A stretch of 64,000 nt of DNA, taken from assembly GCA_012064385.1 (NCBI GenBank), contig QRDG01000134.1, positions 844,448 through 908,447 of the forward strand, given 5' to 3'. The position numbers and the translations under genes are program-made. The stretch is from Puccinellia tenuiflora (taxonomy: Eukaryota > Streptophyta > Magnoliopsida > Poales > Poaceae). Below, piece after piece: positions 10,838 through 22,284 of the stretch. Numbering within the stretch: the stretch's first letter is position 1; each line of letters begins with the position of its first letter. The notes beneath the pieces are model-generated. The model had not been told where the DNA came from and did not search any database. It saw only the letters and a list, made by a program, of their open reading frames with translations.

Positions 10838-13800
10838 CTAAACCACAAAAGAAATGGAGAGGCTGAGATTACGCTTAAACTCCTCGAATGTCTTCACAGG
10901 AAGGGCCTTTGTGAAACCATCTGCCAATTGATCTTTGCTTGATATAAACTTGATCTCAAGTAATTTGCTTGTAACTCTTTCTCGCACGAAATGAAAATCA
11001 ATTTCAATATGTTTAGTGCGAGCATGGAATACTGGGTTTGTAGACAAGTAGGTGGCGCCAAGATTGTCACACCATAGACACGGAGTGGCACTAAGAGATA
11101 CCCCAAGCTCACGAAGCAAGGCTTCAACCCAAATTATTTCGGCCGTGGCATTGGCCATAGCTTTGTATTCAGCTTCGGTACTTGAGCGAGATACAGTAGC
11201 TTGTTTTCTGGCGCTCCAAGATATAAGATTAGGTCCAAAAATATTGCAAACCCACCAGTTGAGCGTCTATCATCAAGGCATCCTGCCCAATCCGCATCCG
11301 AGAATGCACTAAGGAGGGTAGAGGACGACTTTTGAAAAGTAAGGCAGACGCTGAGTGTACCTTGAATGTAGCGCAAGATCCGTTTAGCCGATGTCCAATG
11401 AGATGTAGTTGGTGCGTGGAGGTACTGACAAATTTTGTTAACAGCAAAGGATAAATCCGGACGTGTGAGGGTCAAATATTGTAGGCCTCCAACAATACTC
11501 CTGTACTGAGTGCTATCCTCAGCTCCAAGTGGCGTGCCATCAGTGATAGACAGTTTATCAGTGTTGGAGAGAGGTGTAGGGCATGTAGTGCATTTAGTCA
11601 TACCAACACGAGAGAGTAAATCGGCTGCATATTTCTCCTGTGATAAAATTAAGCCATCGGATGTTTTCTTGACTTCAATGCCCAAGAAGAAGTATAGGTC
11701 ACGAAGGTCTTTGAGAGCAAAATTCCCACTCAGATCATGGAGGAGAGCCGAAATTGCTTGATCTGAAGAGCTGGTAACACTTATATCATCAACATAAATT
11801 AGAACAAACATGGTGATACCTGACTTCTTGTAGATGAAGAGAGAGGTGTCGGCCTTGGAGGGGATGAAGCCAAGATTATGAAGCTTAGAGCTGAGCTTGG
11901 AGAACCATGCACGAGGAGCTTGTTTTAAACCATATAGTGCCTTGTCGAGCTTGCAAATGTGATGCGGAAGGTTGGGATCTTCAAACCTAGGTGGTTGTTT
12001 CATATAAACTTCCTCTTCTAGAACACCATGAAGAAACGTGTTCTTGACATCCAATTGGCGGAGGCTCCACCCTCGAGAAACCGAGAGTGCTAAGACAAGA
12101 TGAATAGTGGCGGCTTTGACGACAGGGCTGAAAGTGTCTTTGTAGTCAATAACGTAGCGCTGTTTGAAGCCCTTCGCAACAAGACGTGCTTTATACCGTT
12201 CAATAGTGCCATCAGCCTTTTTCTTGATTCGATAGACCCACTTCCAATCAATCAAATTTTTGTTGGAGCTAGGAGGTACAAGATGCCACGTCTTGTTTTG
12301 AATTAAGGCATCATACTCTTCTTGCATGGCATGATGCCATTTAGTATCACCCAAAGCTTCGGAGATATTTCTTGGTTCTCCTGTAGAGGTTAGCATGCCA
12401 TAGCGTATAGTACCGTCTTTGTAAATTTTTGGGTTAGATATACCTTTTTGGAGTCGTGTACGAGGCCCAGTTGCAAGAACAGGCACATGATTGGGTGCCA
12501 CAGCTGATCCGGAGGATGCAGACTGGTCTGCCGGCTCAGATCCCGCGGTGGCAGAGGGTCCCGTGGACCCGGTCGAGGCAGATTCCGCGCCGGGCGAATC
12601 TTCCGCAGAGGATCCTGCGGCCTGGCGTGTGTCCGTTGTGGAGGAAGAAGCAGCCGCAGATGATCCCGGATGGTGGGCCCCGTTTGCCGCAGACGATCCC
12701 GGATTTCCAGATGGAGCCATTGGAGACGTTGCGCGTGACGCAGAAAATCCCGGTGTGCGGGCCCCGGATGCCGCAGCGGATCCCGAATTTGCGGGTGTGG
12801 CCGTTGAAGAAGATGTGCGGGTCGCAGAAGATCCGGGAGATGTCGTTCGTGGAGATTGGGCCGCATCCGCAGTCCTGACTTGCGACGCGCTTTCCGTGGC
12901 CCCTGCTGGCGCCTGATCCGACGCGGGTGCGTGATCCGAGGGCGATCCTGGCGCAGAAAAATCGTCCCCGGGATCAGCGCAGCTGTTTTCTGTTGCAGCT
13001 TCTGAATTTTCACCATTTGACTCCGTTTGAGCACCGTTTTCAGCGGTTTCTGCAGTAGTGGCTCTTGAATTTTGTGTTGTGTCTGCTCCACTGCTTGGTG
13101 TGTCCTGCATAGGGTCAGTGGATGGCACAATGTACATATGATCATGATTAGGCACACCCGCACTAGGAGGGGATGGAGATGGAACATTTTGTGGAAGGAG
13201 TAGAATTTCTTCGCGAAGTCGAGTACCGGCGTTGGGATTGAGTGAAGCAAACGGAAAAGTGTTTTCATCAAAAACAACATCTCGAGAAATATAGACTCGC
13301 CCAGTAGAGACGTCGAGACACAAGACACCTTTTTGAAGAGGACTATAGCCTAGAAAAACACATTGCTTGGATCGAAAGGCGAGTTTGCGTTTGTTGTAGG
13401 GACGAAGATTAGGCCAGCAAGCGCATCCAAAAATGCGGAGAGAGGTATAATTGGGTGTTATATTAAGAAGTTTTTCCGTGGGTGTGGCAAAATTGAGAAC
13501 TTTGGTTGGGAGTAAATTAATAAGAAATGTTGCCGTGAGAAATGCTTCGTCCCAAAATTTGAGAGGCATGGATGCATTGGCAAGTAAGGAGAGACCGACT
13601 TCAACAATGTGACGGTGCTTGCGTTCCGCGGAGCCATTTTGTTGGTGGGCATGGGGACATGAAACATGATGAGTAATGCCAACTTTTTGAAAGAAAGAAT
13701 TGAGTTTCTCATATTCACCGCCCCAATCAGTTTGCATGGTGATGATTTTGCGATTAAATTTGCGTTCAACTAATTGTTGGCAATTGAGAAAAACTTGATA

Positions 13801-15515
13801 AACATCAGAAAGTTTCTTAAGCAAATAAATCCATGTGAATTTGCTAAAGTCATCAATAAAGCTTACATAGTATGAATGTTTTCCAACAGAGGTAGGTCCA
13901 AGACCCCATACATCGGAGAAAATTTGTTCCAAGGGAACGGTGGAAACACTAGTAGAAATTGGATACGGCAATTGGTGACTCTTTGCCTGTTGGCATGTAT
14001 CACAAACATATGGAGTTATTTCATGCAAGTGAGGAAGATTATTGCGACGAAGAATTTGTTGAACAATAAATGAAGATGGATGTCCTAGTCGGTGATGCCA
14101 TGTAGATGAAGACGGCTTGAGTGTGACGAAGGCTTGCTTGGGAGATCCAGTGGAGATAGGTATGAGAGGATACAAGCCGCCATGGCATGGGCCTTTAAAC
14201 ACGGTTTGCTTTGTGGCCCGATCCTTAATCAAAAAGAAGAATGGGTGAATTTCAACAAAGGCATTATTATCAAGAGCAATTTTGTGAGCGGAGAGTAAAC
14301 TTTTCGAGGCACTAGGCACATGTAAAATATTGCAAAGATGAATAGAACTATGCGGGGTGTGCAAAATCGAATGACCAATATTTTTAATTGCCATACCTTG
14401 ACCACTAGCATTGTAGACTTGATCATTTCCCTTGTACTGTTCATGAGTGGACAATTTGCTTAATTCGCCCGTGAGGTGATTTGTGGCGCCCGTATCCATA
14501 TACCAATTTGTGTCAACCCTATAAGAAGCCATGTGCGCACCTTTGTCTTCAGTATGGGTGTCGTCATCATCATCATCACCATAGCGCCACCAGCACTCGC
14601 TTGCGGGGTGCCCGTACTTCTTGCAAATTTGGCATGTAACATCTTGGCGAGGGGAGGGCGTGCGGTGACCGCGGCCATGACCGCGACCTGCTTTGGGCAG
14701 CGGGCGACGACCACCATCCCGAGGTTCTTGACGACGTGGAGGGCGCCCATGCTGCTGGTTGCGGCCGCCCCCATAGGATCCTTGGCGGTAGTCACCACCA
14801 TGTCCGGGACGCGGACCACGGCCACGAGCCGTAGCGTTTGCCGATGAAGTGAAGCCGGACAGCTGCTCGGACTCGGCCAACATTTGTTGGTGGTAGTCGT
14901 ATGCCATGAGCTGATTGCACACATCAGCGGCAGAAGTGGCGGGGTTGGCATTGACGGAGGCGACGACAGCGTTGTAGTCTGTACCAAGACCGGCGATGAT
15001 GTACTCCTTGAGCTCGACGTCGGAGATGACCCGCCCCGCAGCAGCAAGCTCCGAGGCGAATCCCTTCATCTTGGCGATGTACACGGCGGCGGTGAGGTCT
15101 CTCTTCTTTGTGTTGGTGAGGGCGGCACGCAGCATCCCGATACGGGCTTGGGATTGGGCGGAGAAGATAGGTCCAATGGCCTTCCAGATGTCTGCTGCAT
15201 GCTCTAAACCGAGGACATCGGCAAGTATATCAGGAGACAAAGTTTTGAGCAGGTAACTTACGACCTGCTGGTCCCTTAAAATCCAAACCCCATAGGCTGG
15301 ATTAGGGACGGTAATCTTCTTCTTCTCTCATCTTCAACCTCCTTAGTTTTTGGGGGCGCCGGGTTGGAGGCATCGAGCATCCCCATGACCTGCGCTCCTC
15401 GCAAGACAGGCAGCACTTGCGCCTTCCATAGGAGATGATTCTCCCAGGAAAGCTTGTCGGACGGCGGAGCTCCAAGGGCGGCTGCCAAGGACGACGCCGA
15501 GGAGGAAGACGCCAT
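10838..15515 (-). pseudogene. Copia gag-pol polyprotein, two frameshifts
   Basis: The gag start is MASSSSASSLAAALGAPPSD at 15515. A 2-base excess (GATGAGAGAAGAAG) near 15315-15330 shifts the frame. A 1368-codon frame ending at 11134 then follows, with approximate residues: zinc knuckle CQICKKYGHPASEC (207), protease DTGATNHL (250), integrase start HHRLGHP (383) with catalytic DVWG, DWGGEY and ERKHRH, then a long Ser/Ala/Gly/Thr-rich linker. Reverse transcriptase follows, with WKWVYRIKKKADG, LVAKGFKQ and YVDD (1150). At 11237-11241 one T is missing from a run on the coding strand. RNase H resumes in another frame (MANATAEIIWVEALLRELG to stop 10838). The order protease-integrase-RT-RNase H defines Copia. 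Apart from these two indels the frame is open throughout. Confidence 0.92.
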
Positions 15516-15597
15516 CGGGAGGGAGGGAGGGTGTTGGGCGATCAAGGATCGCTATTTTTTTTCGGTGGAGTCTAGATGGATGTCGAGAGAAGAGGTT

Positions 15598-15609
15598 GGT
15601 CTGATAGCA
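15598..15609 (-). promoter_or_regulatory. Copia primer-binding site
   Basis: On the minus strand TGCTATCAGACC follows the 5' LTR directly. Plant Copia elements usually carry TGGTATCAGAGC, complementary to initiator methionine tRNA; two bases differ here. Confidence 0.7.
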
Positions 15610-15825
15610 TGCTAGCGATTGAGGAAACTATCGTACCCTGTTGGGGGCATCAGTTGGATGTTAAGTAGTAGATGGAAAAGCCCCATCTGTGGCATATACA
15701 AGGAAGGAGTTTACGTATGGTAAGACTGGAAAAGGAAAGGAGGCAATCATGTATTTGGCCGTTGGTGTACTACACCATACGTTGAACCTGGTCCATACGT
15801 GTTGCATACAATATTTTGTCTAACA
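15610..15825 (-). repeat. 5' LTR of the Copia element
   Basis: 216 bp, colinear with 10585-10814, ending CTAACA before the AGCGG duplication. Confidence 0.9.
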
Positions 15826-15830
15826 AGCGG

Positions 15831-16488
15831 CTACGACGATCCTTGTCTATCGTGGTCGGCTTTTGCCACTGCTCGTTAATGTTCTCATGTGGGCATGGTT
15901 AACGGTTGTAAAAGATCAGGTAGAAGGGTTCTACTCAGATAACAATCCCGAGCCCCATGGTATTGTATTTATAGTGTGCATATTGCGGTACTATCAATTA
16001 CATATGCATGGACTCTAGGTCCTGTTACAATACCGTATAGGAGTACAATAATTGTAACACCCTTCCTTAATCACAACTTACTGAAGTTGAGATTATGTTT
16101 GAACTCCTGAAGTTACGTACTGGAAGTGGTTTTGTGAAACCATCAGCAACTTGATCCTTTGAAGGAACAAATCGAATTTCCAATTGCTATATGAGAACTC
16201 TTTCTCTGACAAAGTGGGAAATCTATCTCTATGTGTTTTGCTCTGGCATGAAACACAAGTTTAGCTGACAAATACGTTGCTCCCTGATTATCACACCATA
16301 AGCAGGGTGGTTGATTCAACTTGACACCAAGTTCCTTTAGCAATGACTAAACCCATATCACCTCAGCCGTAACATTTGCCAAGGACTTGTATTCTGCTTC
16401 AGTGGTGGATTGAGGTATCGTGGCTTGCTTCCTTGCACTTCAAGAAATAAGATTTGGTCCAAAGAAAACAACAAAACCACCGTTCGAA
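15831..16488 (-). mobile_element. Older Copia remnant: part of 3' LTR and RNase H end
   Basis: On the minus strand the pol remnant encodes an RNase H end: LLKELGVKLNQPPCLWCDNQ, GATYLSAKLVFHARAKHIEI, with stops and frameshifts. It aligns by eye with the same region of the younger Copia (LLRELGV...PCLWCDNLGATYLSTNPVFHARTKHIEI). AAGGAAGGG at 16060-16068 is a polypurine tract followed by an LTR starting TGTTAC (16059 downward). The young Copia inserted in that LTR, and a Gypsy LTR cuts the pol part at 16489. Confidence 0.8.
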
Positions 16489-17930
16489 TGATACATCCCT
16501 AAGCTTATCTATAATTTTTTTGTTTATTGCTACTTTCATATCATTATCACATATTTATACTATAATTTAATATCATTTAGCAACATTTTCTCAAACTAAC
16601 CGATTAACCTAGTGCCAAGTGCCAGTTAATGTTTCTGATTTTCGGAAAATCACTTAAGAAAAAGATGTCGAAAAATTCCACAAAAAATACACGATGCCTA
16701 ACTTTACATGCGGGACCAGGAGCCAAAAGGACGTGAGGAGGTAAGCCACGTGGGTCCTATGTGGCATCGGGCTGCGACCCAAGGCTGGCTTGCGTGCCCC
16801 ACCTGCGTGGCGACCTCGTGCGCCGCCTCTCGACGCTCCTTCGCCTATTTATTCTTCCGGACACGAAACCTACGTGAAGAAGCCCTTTTTCCCAATTTCA
16901 CCATTGAGCCCCCGCCGTTGCAGAAAACGATCTGGAGCCCCATTCTGGAACTCTGCCAGAGGGGGGAATCAAAGCCGGAGGCATCTACACCAACCTTGTT
17001 GCCTCGATGATGATGCGTGAGTAGTCCCATCTTGGACTACGGGTTCATGACTGTAGCTAGATGGTTATGTCTCCTACTTATTCGTCAATGCAATGGTCTC
17101 GTGAGCTGCCTAACATGATCGACATCCATCCGATGTAATTGCTATGTTGTTGTGTTTAATGGGACATGATGAATTATGATGCTATGATCAGTTTGTGCAT
17201 GTTATCTTGATTACTAGATTGATTTATCTACGCATTCGCATCTCCGATCTAAGTGGTTATTCTGGCCAAGTGGTTAAGTTAGATCTCCAAGAGAGAATAT
17301 ATGCTAGATAGTGGGTTCATGCCCCCTTCATCCCTAGGCTCAAGTTGACATAAACGACTAAGGCTAAGGATGTGTTGTTGCTACTAAAGGTAAAACAACG
17401 GTGTTTATTTTTTCATGTCATAAATATTGATTACATCATGTACAGTGCTTAAGGCGATACTATGTTATTTTCAGCTTAATTCTTAGATATGCATGCTGGA
17501 TAGCGGTCTTCAAGTGGAGTATTCGTTACAGATACGGTACCGGGGTGCGGTCTATATATGTTTGACGTGATGCCTACATGAATATATGCCATGAACAGCT
17601 TTCTCATAATTGTCTGATTGTAGTTATATCAATTGCCTAGCTGTAATTTGGTCACCCAACAATGTTATTATATTTTTGACTTTATTGTATTCATTGCTTT
17701 CCACACTATACGTTTAATCTCTTTGGTTTCGACGAGACAGGAAGATTGACACCTTCGTAAAACATTGGGAGCGAGGTTGTTCTGTGTGTTGTGTGCATGC
17801 AGGTCCTGCACCAAACTTTGTGAACGTACACACTCCTACTGGTTCGATAAACCTTTGTTCTTTCTGAGAGAAATTTGCTGTTGTGCTACATCCACCTTCC
17901 TCTTGGGGTGAAAAATATATGTTCGACATA
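16489..17930 (+). repeat. Gypsy LTR (TGATAC type), 5' copy, degenerate
   Basis: It starts TGATACATCC...TATCTATAATTTTTT, typical of a large Triticeae Gypsy group (WHAM/Wilma/Sabrina-like; exact family not assigned). Further landmarks follow: CTCTGCCAGAGGGGGGAATC, GAGTAGTCCCATCTTGG, TGCATGCTGGATAGCGGTC, GTTGTGTGCATGCAGGTCC and TCCACCTTCCTCTTGGGG. A primer-binding-like TGGCGCCATCATAG occurs at about 17941. The right boundary is approximate. Confidence 0.7.
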
Positions 17931-18161
17931 AGCGAATTTTGTGGCGCCATCATAGCACCGTGAACGAATTTCCGACGCCCTTACTAGGGAGTGCTATATT
18001 CAGCAGAGGGGAGTTTCACATCTCCACTTTACTTCCTTGTGAATATTCTTGTTTAGTTTATTTTGTCTTGCTTTGTTTTGCTTGTTTGCTTGTCTAAAAA
18101 TAAAAAACACACACAACAAAGAAATATCAACATTTAGTCGTTTTCTGTTTGCCTTGCTAAA

Positions 18162-18600
18162 ATGAGTACCAATGCTAGTAACACCAAGCTTTGTGGCTTT
18201 ACTAGTACCAATAATGACGGTTTCATATGTACACCAATTGGTCAACCTATCTCTAAGACCGAAATTTATGAAATCAAACCTGTTTTGCTTAATCTTGTGA
18301 AGAAAGAACAATTTTCTAGTGCTTATGATGATGCTGCTTCTCATTCAAATAACTTTGTTGAGTTATGGGACATGCAAAAATATAAAGAAGTATAAAGATA
18401 CATTGTAAAACTAAAACTTTTTCCTTTCTCATTACGAGGTAGAGCTAAAGAATGGTTGCTATCTTTGCCTAAAAGTAGTATTGATTCATGGACTAAACGG
18501 ATGCTTTTATTGGGAAATACTATCCTCCTGCTAAGATAATACAATTGAGAGAAGCTCATGAAACTTGTTAGTATTGCCATTAAAGTTGACACTATTGCCT
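18162..18600 (+). pseudogene. Gypsy gag remnant
   Basis: From MSTNASNTKLCG the frame gives a gag-like stretch, IYEIKPVLLNLVKKEQFSS, then a stop at 18393-18395. In the same region LFPFSLRGRAKEWLLSLP, the hallmark of the retrotransposon gag domain, follows, then further breaks. The rest would lie in the assembly gap. It fits the LTR to its left as 5' LTR plus gag of one decayed element. Confidence 0.75.
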
Positions 18601-18639
18601 TTTGGATGTTGAATTTTGAAAATTAAAATATTTCCACCT

Positions 18640-18901
18640 NNNNNNNNNNNNNNNNNNNNNNNNNNNNNNNNNNNNNNNNNNNNNNNNNNNNNNNNNNNNN
18701 NNNNNNNNNNNNNNNNNNNNNNNNNNNNNNNNNNNNNNNNNNNNNNNNNNNNNNNNNNNNNNNNNNNNNNNNNNNNNNNNNNNNNNNNNNNNNNNNNNNN
18801 NNNNNNNNNNNNNNNNNNNNNNNNNNNNNNNNNNNNNNNNNNNNNNNNNNNNNNNNNNNNNNNNNNNNNNNNNNNNNNNNNNNNNNNNNNNNNNNNNNNN
18901 N
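18640..18901. other. Assembly gap (262 N)
   Basis: Unresolved bases. Continuity of the elements on both sides is unknown. Confidence 1.
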
Positions 18902-19275
18902 CAACTGCGGCGTTGTCGTCACCGCGCGTAGGCACGCGCGTCACTCTGCACATGGCGCAGAGCCCATGTGCGCTCTGCCGCGGGGGCAGAGATGGCTTCA
19001 CGAGGAAGGCGCTTGGCGAGGCGAAAAACCTCGCCAAGCCCTTCAGCTTGGTCCTTAGCAGAATTGCGGGCGGCGTCGGAGACGCCTTGTCGAGGGGCGA
19101 TCCCTCGCCAAGGGAAAGAAACCTTGGCGAGGAGAAAAACCCTTCGCGAGGGGAGAAATCCTCGCGAAGCTCGCCAGGCTTGGATAGCCTGGTCCTTAGC
19201 GAAAATCATCCAAAGAATCTTGTGGGCCCTGACAGGCCGGCCCGTGGTACCCTGGTTTCCACTGTGCCGACACAT
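18902..19275. repeat. GC-rich stretch with a series of short hairpins
   Basis: Repeated CTTGGCGAGG / CCTCGCCAAG units form hairpins: 19012-19021 with 19029-19038 (perfect), 19086-19096 with 19102-19112 (one mismatch), and 19142-19151 with 19160-19169 (perfect, variant CTTCGCGAGG / CCTCGCGAAG). The sequence GCTTGGTCCTTAGC recurs in close variants near 19046 and 19187. Probably part of a transposon; family not recognised. Confidence 0.7.
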
Positions 19276-19599
19276 GTGAGTTTCCCTTCGAATCTTTTAT
19301 TCAAATATCACATCAGTTATAGCATGAATACATAAACATTAATAATGAACCGTAGTTAAATAATAACACATTATTATTTCCTCTAGGCATAACTCCTTTA
19401 GAGACCAAGGTGTCCTTGGGGTGATTAACGACAAATTTATAAATGTTGCCTTGTTAGCCAAATGGATCTAGAAACTGATCACAAAATACGATGATCGTTG
19501 CCTCTGAGCTCAACTTAATAAAAGCAAAGTATCTTCGCGTCGTGACTTCTTTTCCTCCAGGTTGACGGTGGGTCGTAATTCTGGATAAACAATGATGAC

Positions 19600-19790
19600 A
19601 CGATGATATTGATAAAGAATGATGATCTTGGCTTGACCAGTTTAAATTTACTGCTCAACTTTTTTGAGATGCTATTGAGTATCAAGATTAATTACCACAA
19701 GAACAAGGTTATCGTGATGGGGGCCCTTTCGAACCAGGATATCCAACCTAGTAAATTGCTAGGAGGGTGCTTTCCCTTTCACTTATCTCG
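19600..19790 (+). pseudogene. LINE reverse-transcriptase remnant
   Basis: The frame reads LLLNFFEMLLSIKINYHKNK, then VIVMGALSNQDIQPSKLLGG and CFPFHL. Plant LINE reverse transcriptases carry the matching FE..SGLKINFHKSE..G and FP+YLG pattern just after the YVDD box. Only about 60 codons survive, ending at the next LTR. Confidence 0.6.
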
Positions 19791-19807
19791 TGTTCACCAT
19801 GAGCGAC

Positions 19808-20790
19808 TGATACGTGTCTCACATATCTGTAATTTTTTATTGTTCCATGCTTATTTCATAGCATTGCTACATGTTTCTACTACCTTTTTATATCATTTTA
19901 GGGCATTTGCGGAACCTATTAACAACATGCCTAGTGCATGTTCCTATTTTTTTACTGTTTTTGTGTTTCAGAAAAGTTGTTAAAGAAATATTCTTGGAAC
20001 TGGACGAAAATTTAAGGAGATTTTTTATCGACTGAAATGAAGACGGTGTACAAAGGCGAGCCGGAGAGGAGCACCAGAGGGGAGGGGGCAACCCCCAGGC
20101 GCGTGCCAGGGTGGGGCCGCGCCCTCTTGCTGCCTAGGTCCTCCGGAGCTCTCCCCAAGTCACCTCTTCGCCTATAAATTAACCCTTGACCTAAAACGTC
20201 GGGGTGGACATTATTTTTCATGAAACGTCTACAGAGCCATCACCTTCTCGAAACGCTAATTCGAGGTTCCTGGAGTCCTATTTCGACACCCTGCCGGAAG
20301 GGGAAATCGTCACCGGAGGCCTCTTCATCACCATGATTGCCTCTGAATTGATACGTGAGTAGTTCATCCTTGAACTACGGGTCCATAGCAGTAGCTATAT
20401 GGTTGTCTCTTCTCCTTGTACTACCATGCCACGATCTTGTGAAACATGATCAAGATCGTTCTTATGTAATTGCTACATGTTGTGTTTGCTGAGATATGAT
20501 GAATTGTGAAGTTATGACAAGATAGTTCATATTTCTTATATGATCTTGTTGCTATTATTGTATCCATGTTTTATGTATGTTCTTACATGCTCTCCGCTGT
20601 ATGTAGTTACTTTGGCTAAGTGATTGCTTGTATCTGTTAGAGAGTGTTTTGTGCTAGATAGTAGGTGCATGCCTCCTTCATATTTGTGGGCACGAGTGAC
20701 AGAAACGTTTAAGACCGATATGTTATGTCTTGGAGGAAAATGTGTCCTTTGTGGTTGTGCTCTCACTAGATTTGTTTGGAGTGGGGTTCA
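19808..20790 (+). repeat. Second TGATAC-type Gypsy LTR, truncated
   Basis: It starts TGATACGTGTCTCACATATC and shows the same landmarks as 16489-17930: CACCCTGCCGGAAGGGGAAA, GTGAGTAGTTCATCCTTGAA, TGTGCTAGATAGTAGGTGCA. The LTR body is lost after about 20740-20790. It may be the 3' LTR of the gag-bearing element or of another relative; the two copies are strongly diverged. Confidence 0.65.
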
Positions 20791-20871
20791 GTGTGATCCT
20801 CCAATCGTAGCGGGCCAGCTCTCGGTGTTTCTTTAGCGCTGATCCAGATTCGATCCTGGTCCGAGGCTTAA

Positions 20872-22281
20872 GGGTCTGTTTGTTTGGGCTGCAGCTTTTG
20901 AAAAGCAGCTGTAGCTGTTGAGCTGTGGAAAAGCAACTGTGAGAAGCAGCTGCTGGAAGCAGAGATTTGATGTTTGGCAGAAGTGCTTTTGATGCCTGCT
21001 GCTAGTTTGAAGGATAAAATGTCTGAAATGCCCCTGAATGCTGAAGAAATTGTATAAATGCTGATTCGAAGCGAATTAACTAATTCTGACTCTTTTTTAA
21101 CATAATTGCCATGCTTAAGGGCTGAATTACCTCAATTTACTTTTTTTTGCTAAAATAATAGTAAACACGCTATTTATCAAAATAATTTTGGATTTATTTT
21201 TTAGGCTTTTGTCTTTTTTGCTTCGGCTTTTGGCTTTTGGTTTTTGACTTTTAGGTCAAAATTATATAAACCATAAAACATCACATATTACTTAATTAAT
21301 ATAACTATTATCTGATTTTACTTAATTACCATAACTAGACATAGGGGACCCACCGGTCATATAATTACTTATTTACAGAAAAGATTTAAAAAAGATAAAA
21401 GAGATTATGATGTCATGCTGACGTCACTATAGCCATCGTCTCCCTCACGTCCCAACCCCGCCATCGCCTACCTCAAGCTCACCGCCGCCGAGCCCCCCCC
21501 CCCCCCTCGGCGCAGATCAATCCACTCCCCCTCCTGTACTCCTCCACTACTAGGTTAGCTGAAGGACATCGCGCTCCTCGGTCCAAATCGATCGAATTTG
21601 CCGCCGTCGGTCCCCAGATCGTGGCGAGCTCAACTTGGTGTGGTTCGTCGATTAGACCAGCGGTGAAACTCCTCTTGACCTCCTCTTCTTCCCCGTTGAA
21701 CCGGAGCAGAGATCGGTGCCCGAGATCGTCGAGTCCATCCTCGACCGCCATGGCCGAGCTCCGAGCTCACGGGTGACGCGCGCATCGCGCCCCGGCCTTC
21801 CCTGGCGCCCTGGACTGTTTCCCCCGAGCGCGGCGTGACCCCTCGGTCTCGCCCTGGTCAGCGAGTGCGGCCTCCTCGCGCCGGAATCCCTCGCGCATGT
21901 CGGCGTTGGAGGCAGTGGAGTGGCTGGCGAGGTCTTGGACGAGGAAGAGGAGGCCGGTCGGAGCTCGAGGACGAAGCTCGCGCTCGAGATCTGGGCGATT
22001 GGGGACGAGCTCGGGGAGGAGTGGAGGACGAGCTCGGGGTGGCAGTTTTCTGGTAATTAGCGTGGAGGTCAGAGGGTATCCACGTCCACCGCATTTCGGG
22101 AAGCCCGGGAAGCAGCGAAAAGCACCTCCGGCCTCGCTTCCGCTGGGAGACGCTCGGGCAGTGTATTTCAGCGCAACGCTTCTCGCCAGCGCTTTCCAAT
22201 TTTCTGGTGTTTGTTTCAGCTTGTGATTCTAGACCCCAAAAGCAGGTAAAAGCAGAAGTAGAAGCTCTAACAAACAGGCCC
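20872..22281. mobile_element. Non-autonomous Tourist/PIF-Harbinger-like element, 1.4 kb
   Basis: The left end GGGTCTGTTTGTTTG and the reverse complement of the right end, GGGCCTGTTTGTTAG, form imperfect terminal inverted repeats. TAA flanks both sides (20869-20871, 22282-22284). Inside the ends are AAAAGCAGCT and AAAGCAGAAG subterminal motifs. The left half is AT-rich. The right half (about 21420-22190) is GC-rich and carries long non-family frames. No transposase was found. Confidence 0.75.
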
Positions 22282-22284
22282 TAA

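Larger units (their letters stand above)
10580..15830 (-). mobile_element. Complete Copia LTR retrotransposon with 5-bp target duplication AGCGG
   Basis: LTRs at 10585-10814 (3') and 15610-15825 (5') flank a minus-strand gag-pol region. AGCGG lies at 10580-10584 and 15826-15830. Each LTR has TGTTAG/CTAACA-type ends; the inner base of one copy is lost in the C run and the other has TGCTAG. A primer-binding site resembling the initiator-Met tRNA complement and a polypurine tract lie in the expected places. The LTRs differ by a few substitutions plus a roughly 14-bp segment (GGACAGATCCGTT...) in the 3' copy only. The element sits inside an older Copia LTR (15831-16059). Confidence 0.93.

Noticed and set aside
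12390..13328. 312-codon minus-strand frame inside Copia
   Set aside because: Shadow frame over the low-complexity linker of the real polyprotein, which is open in the other frame.
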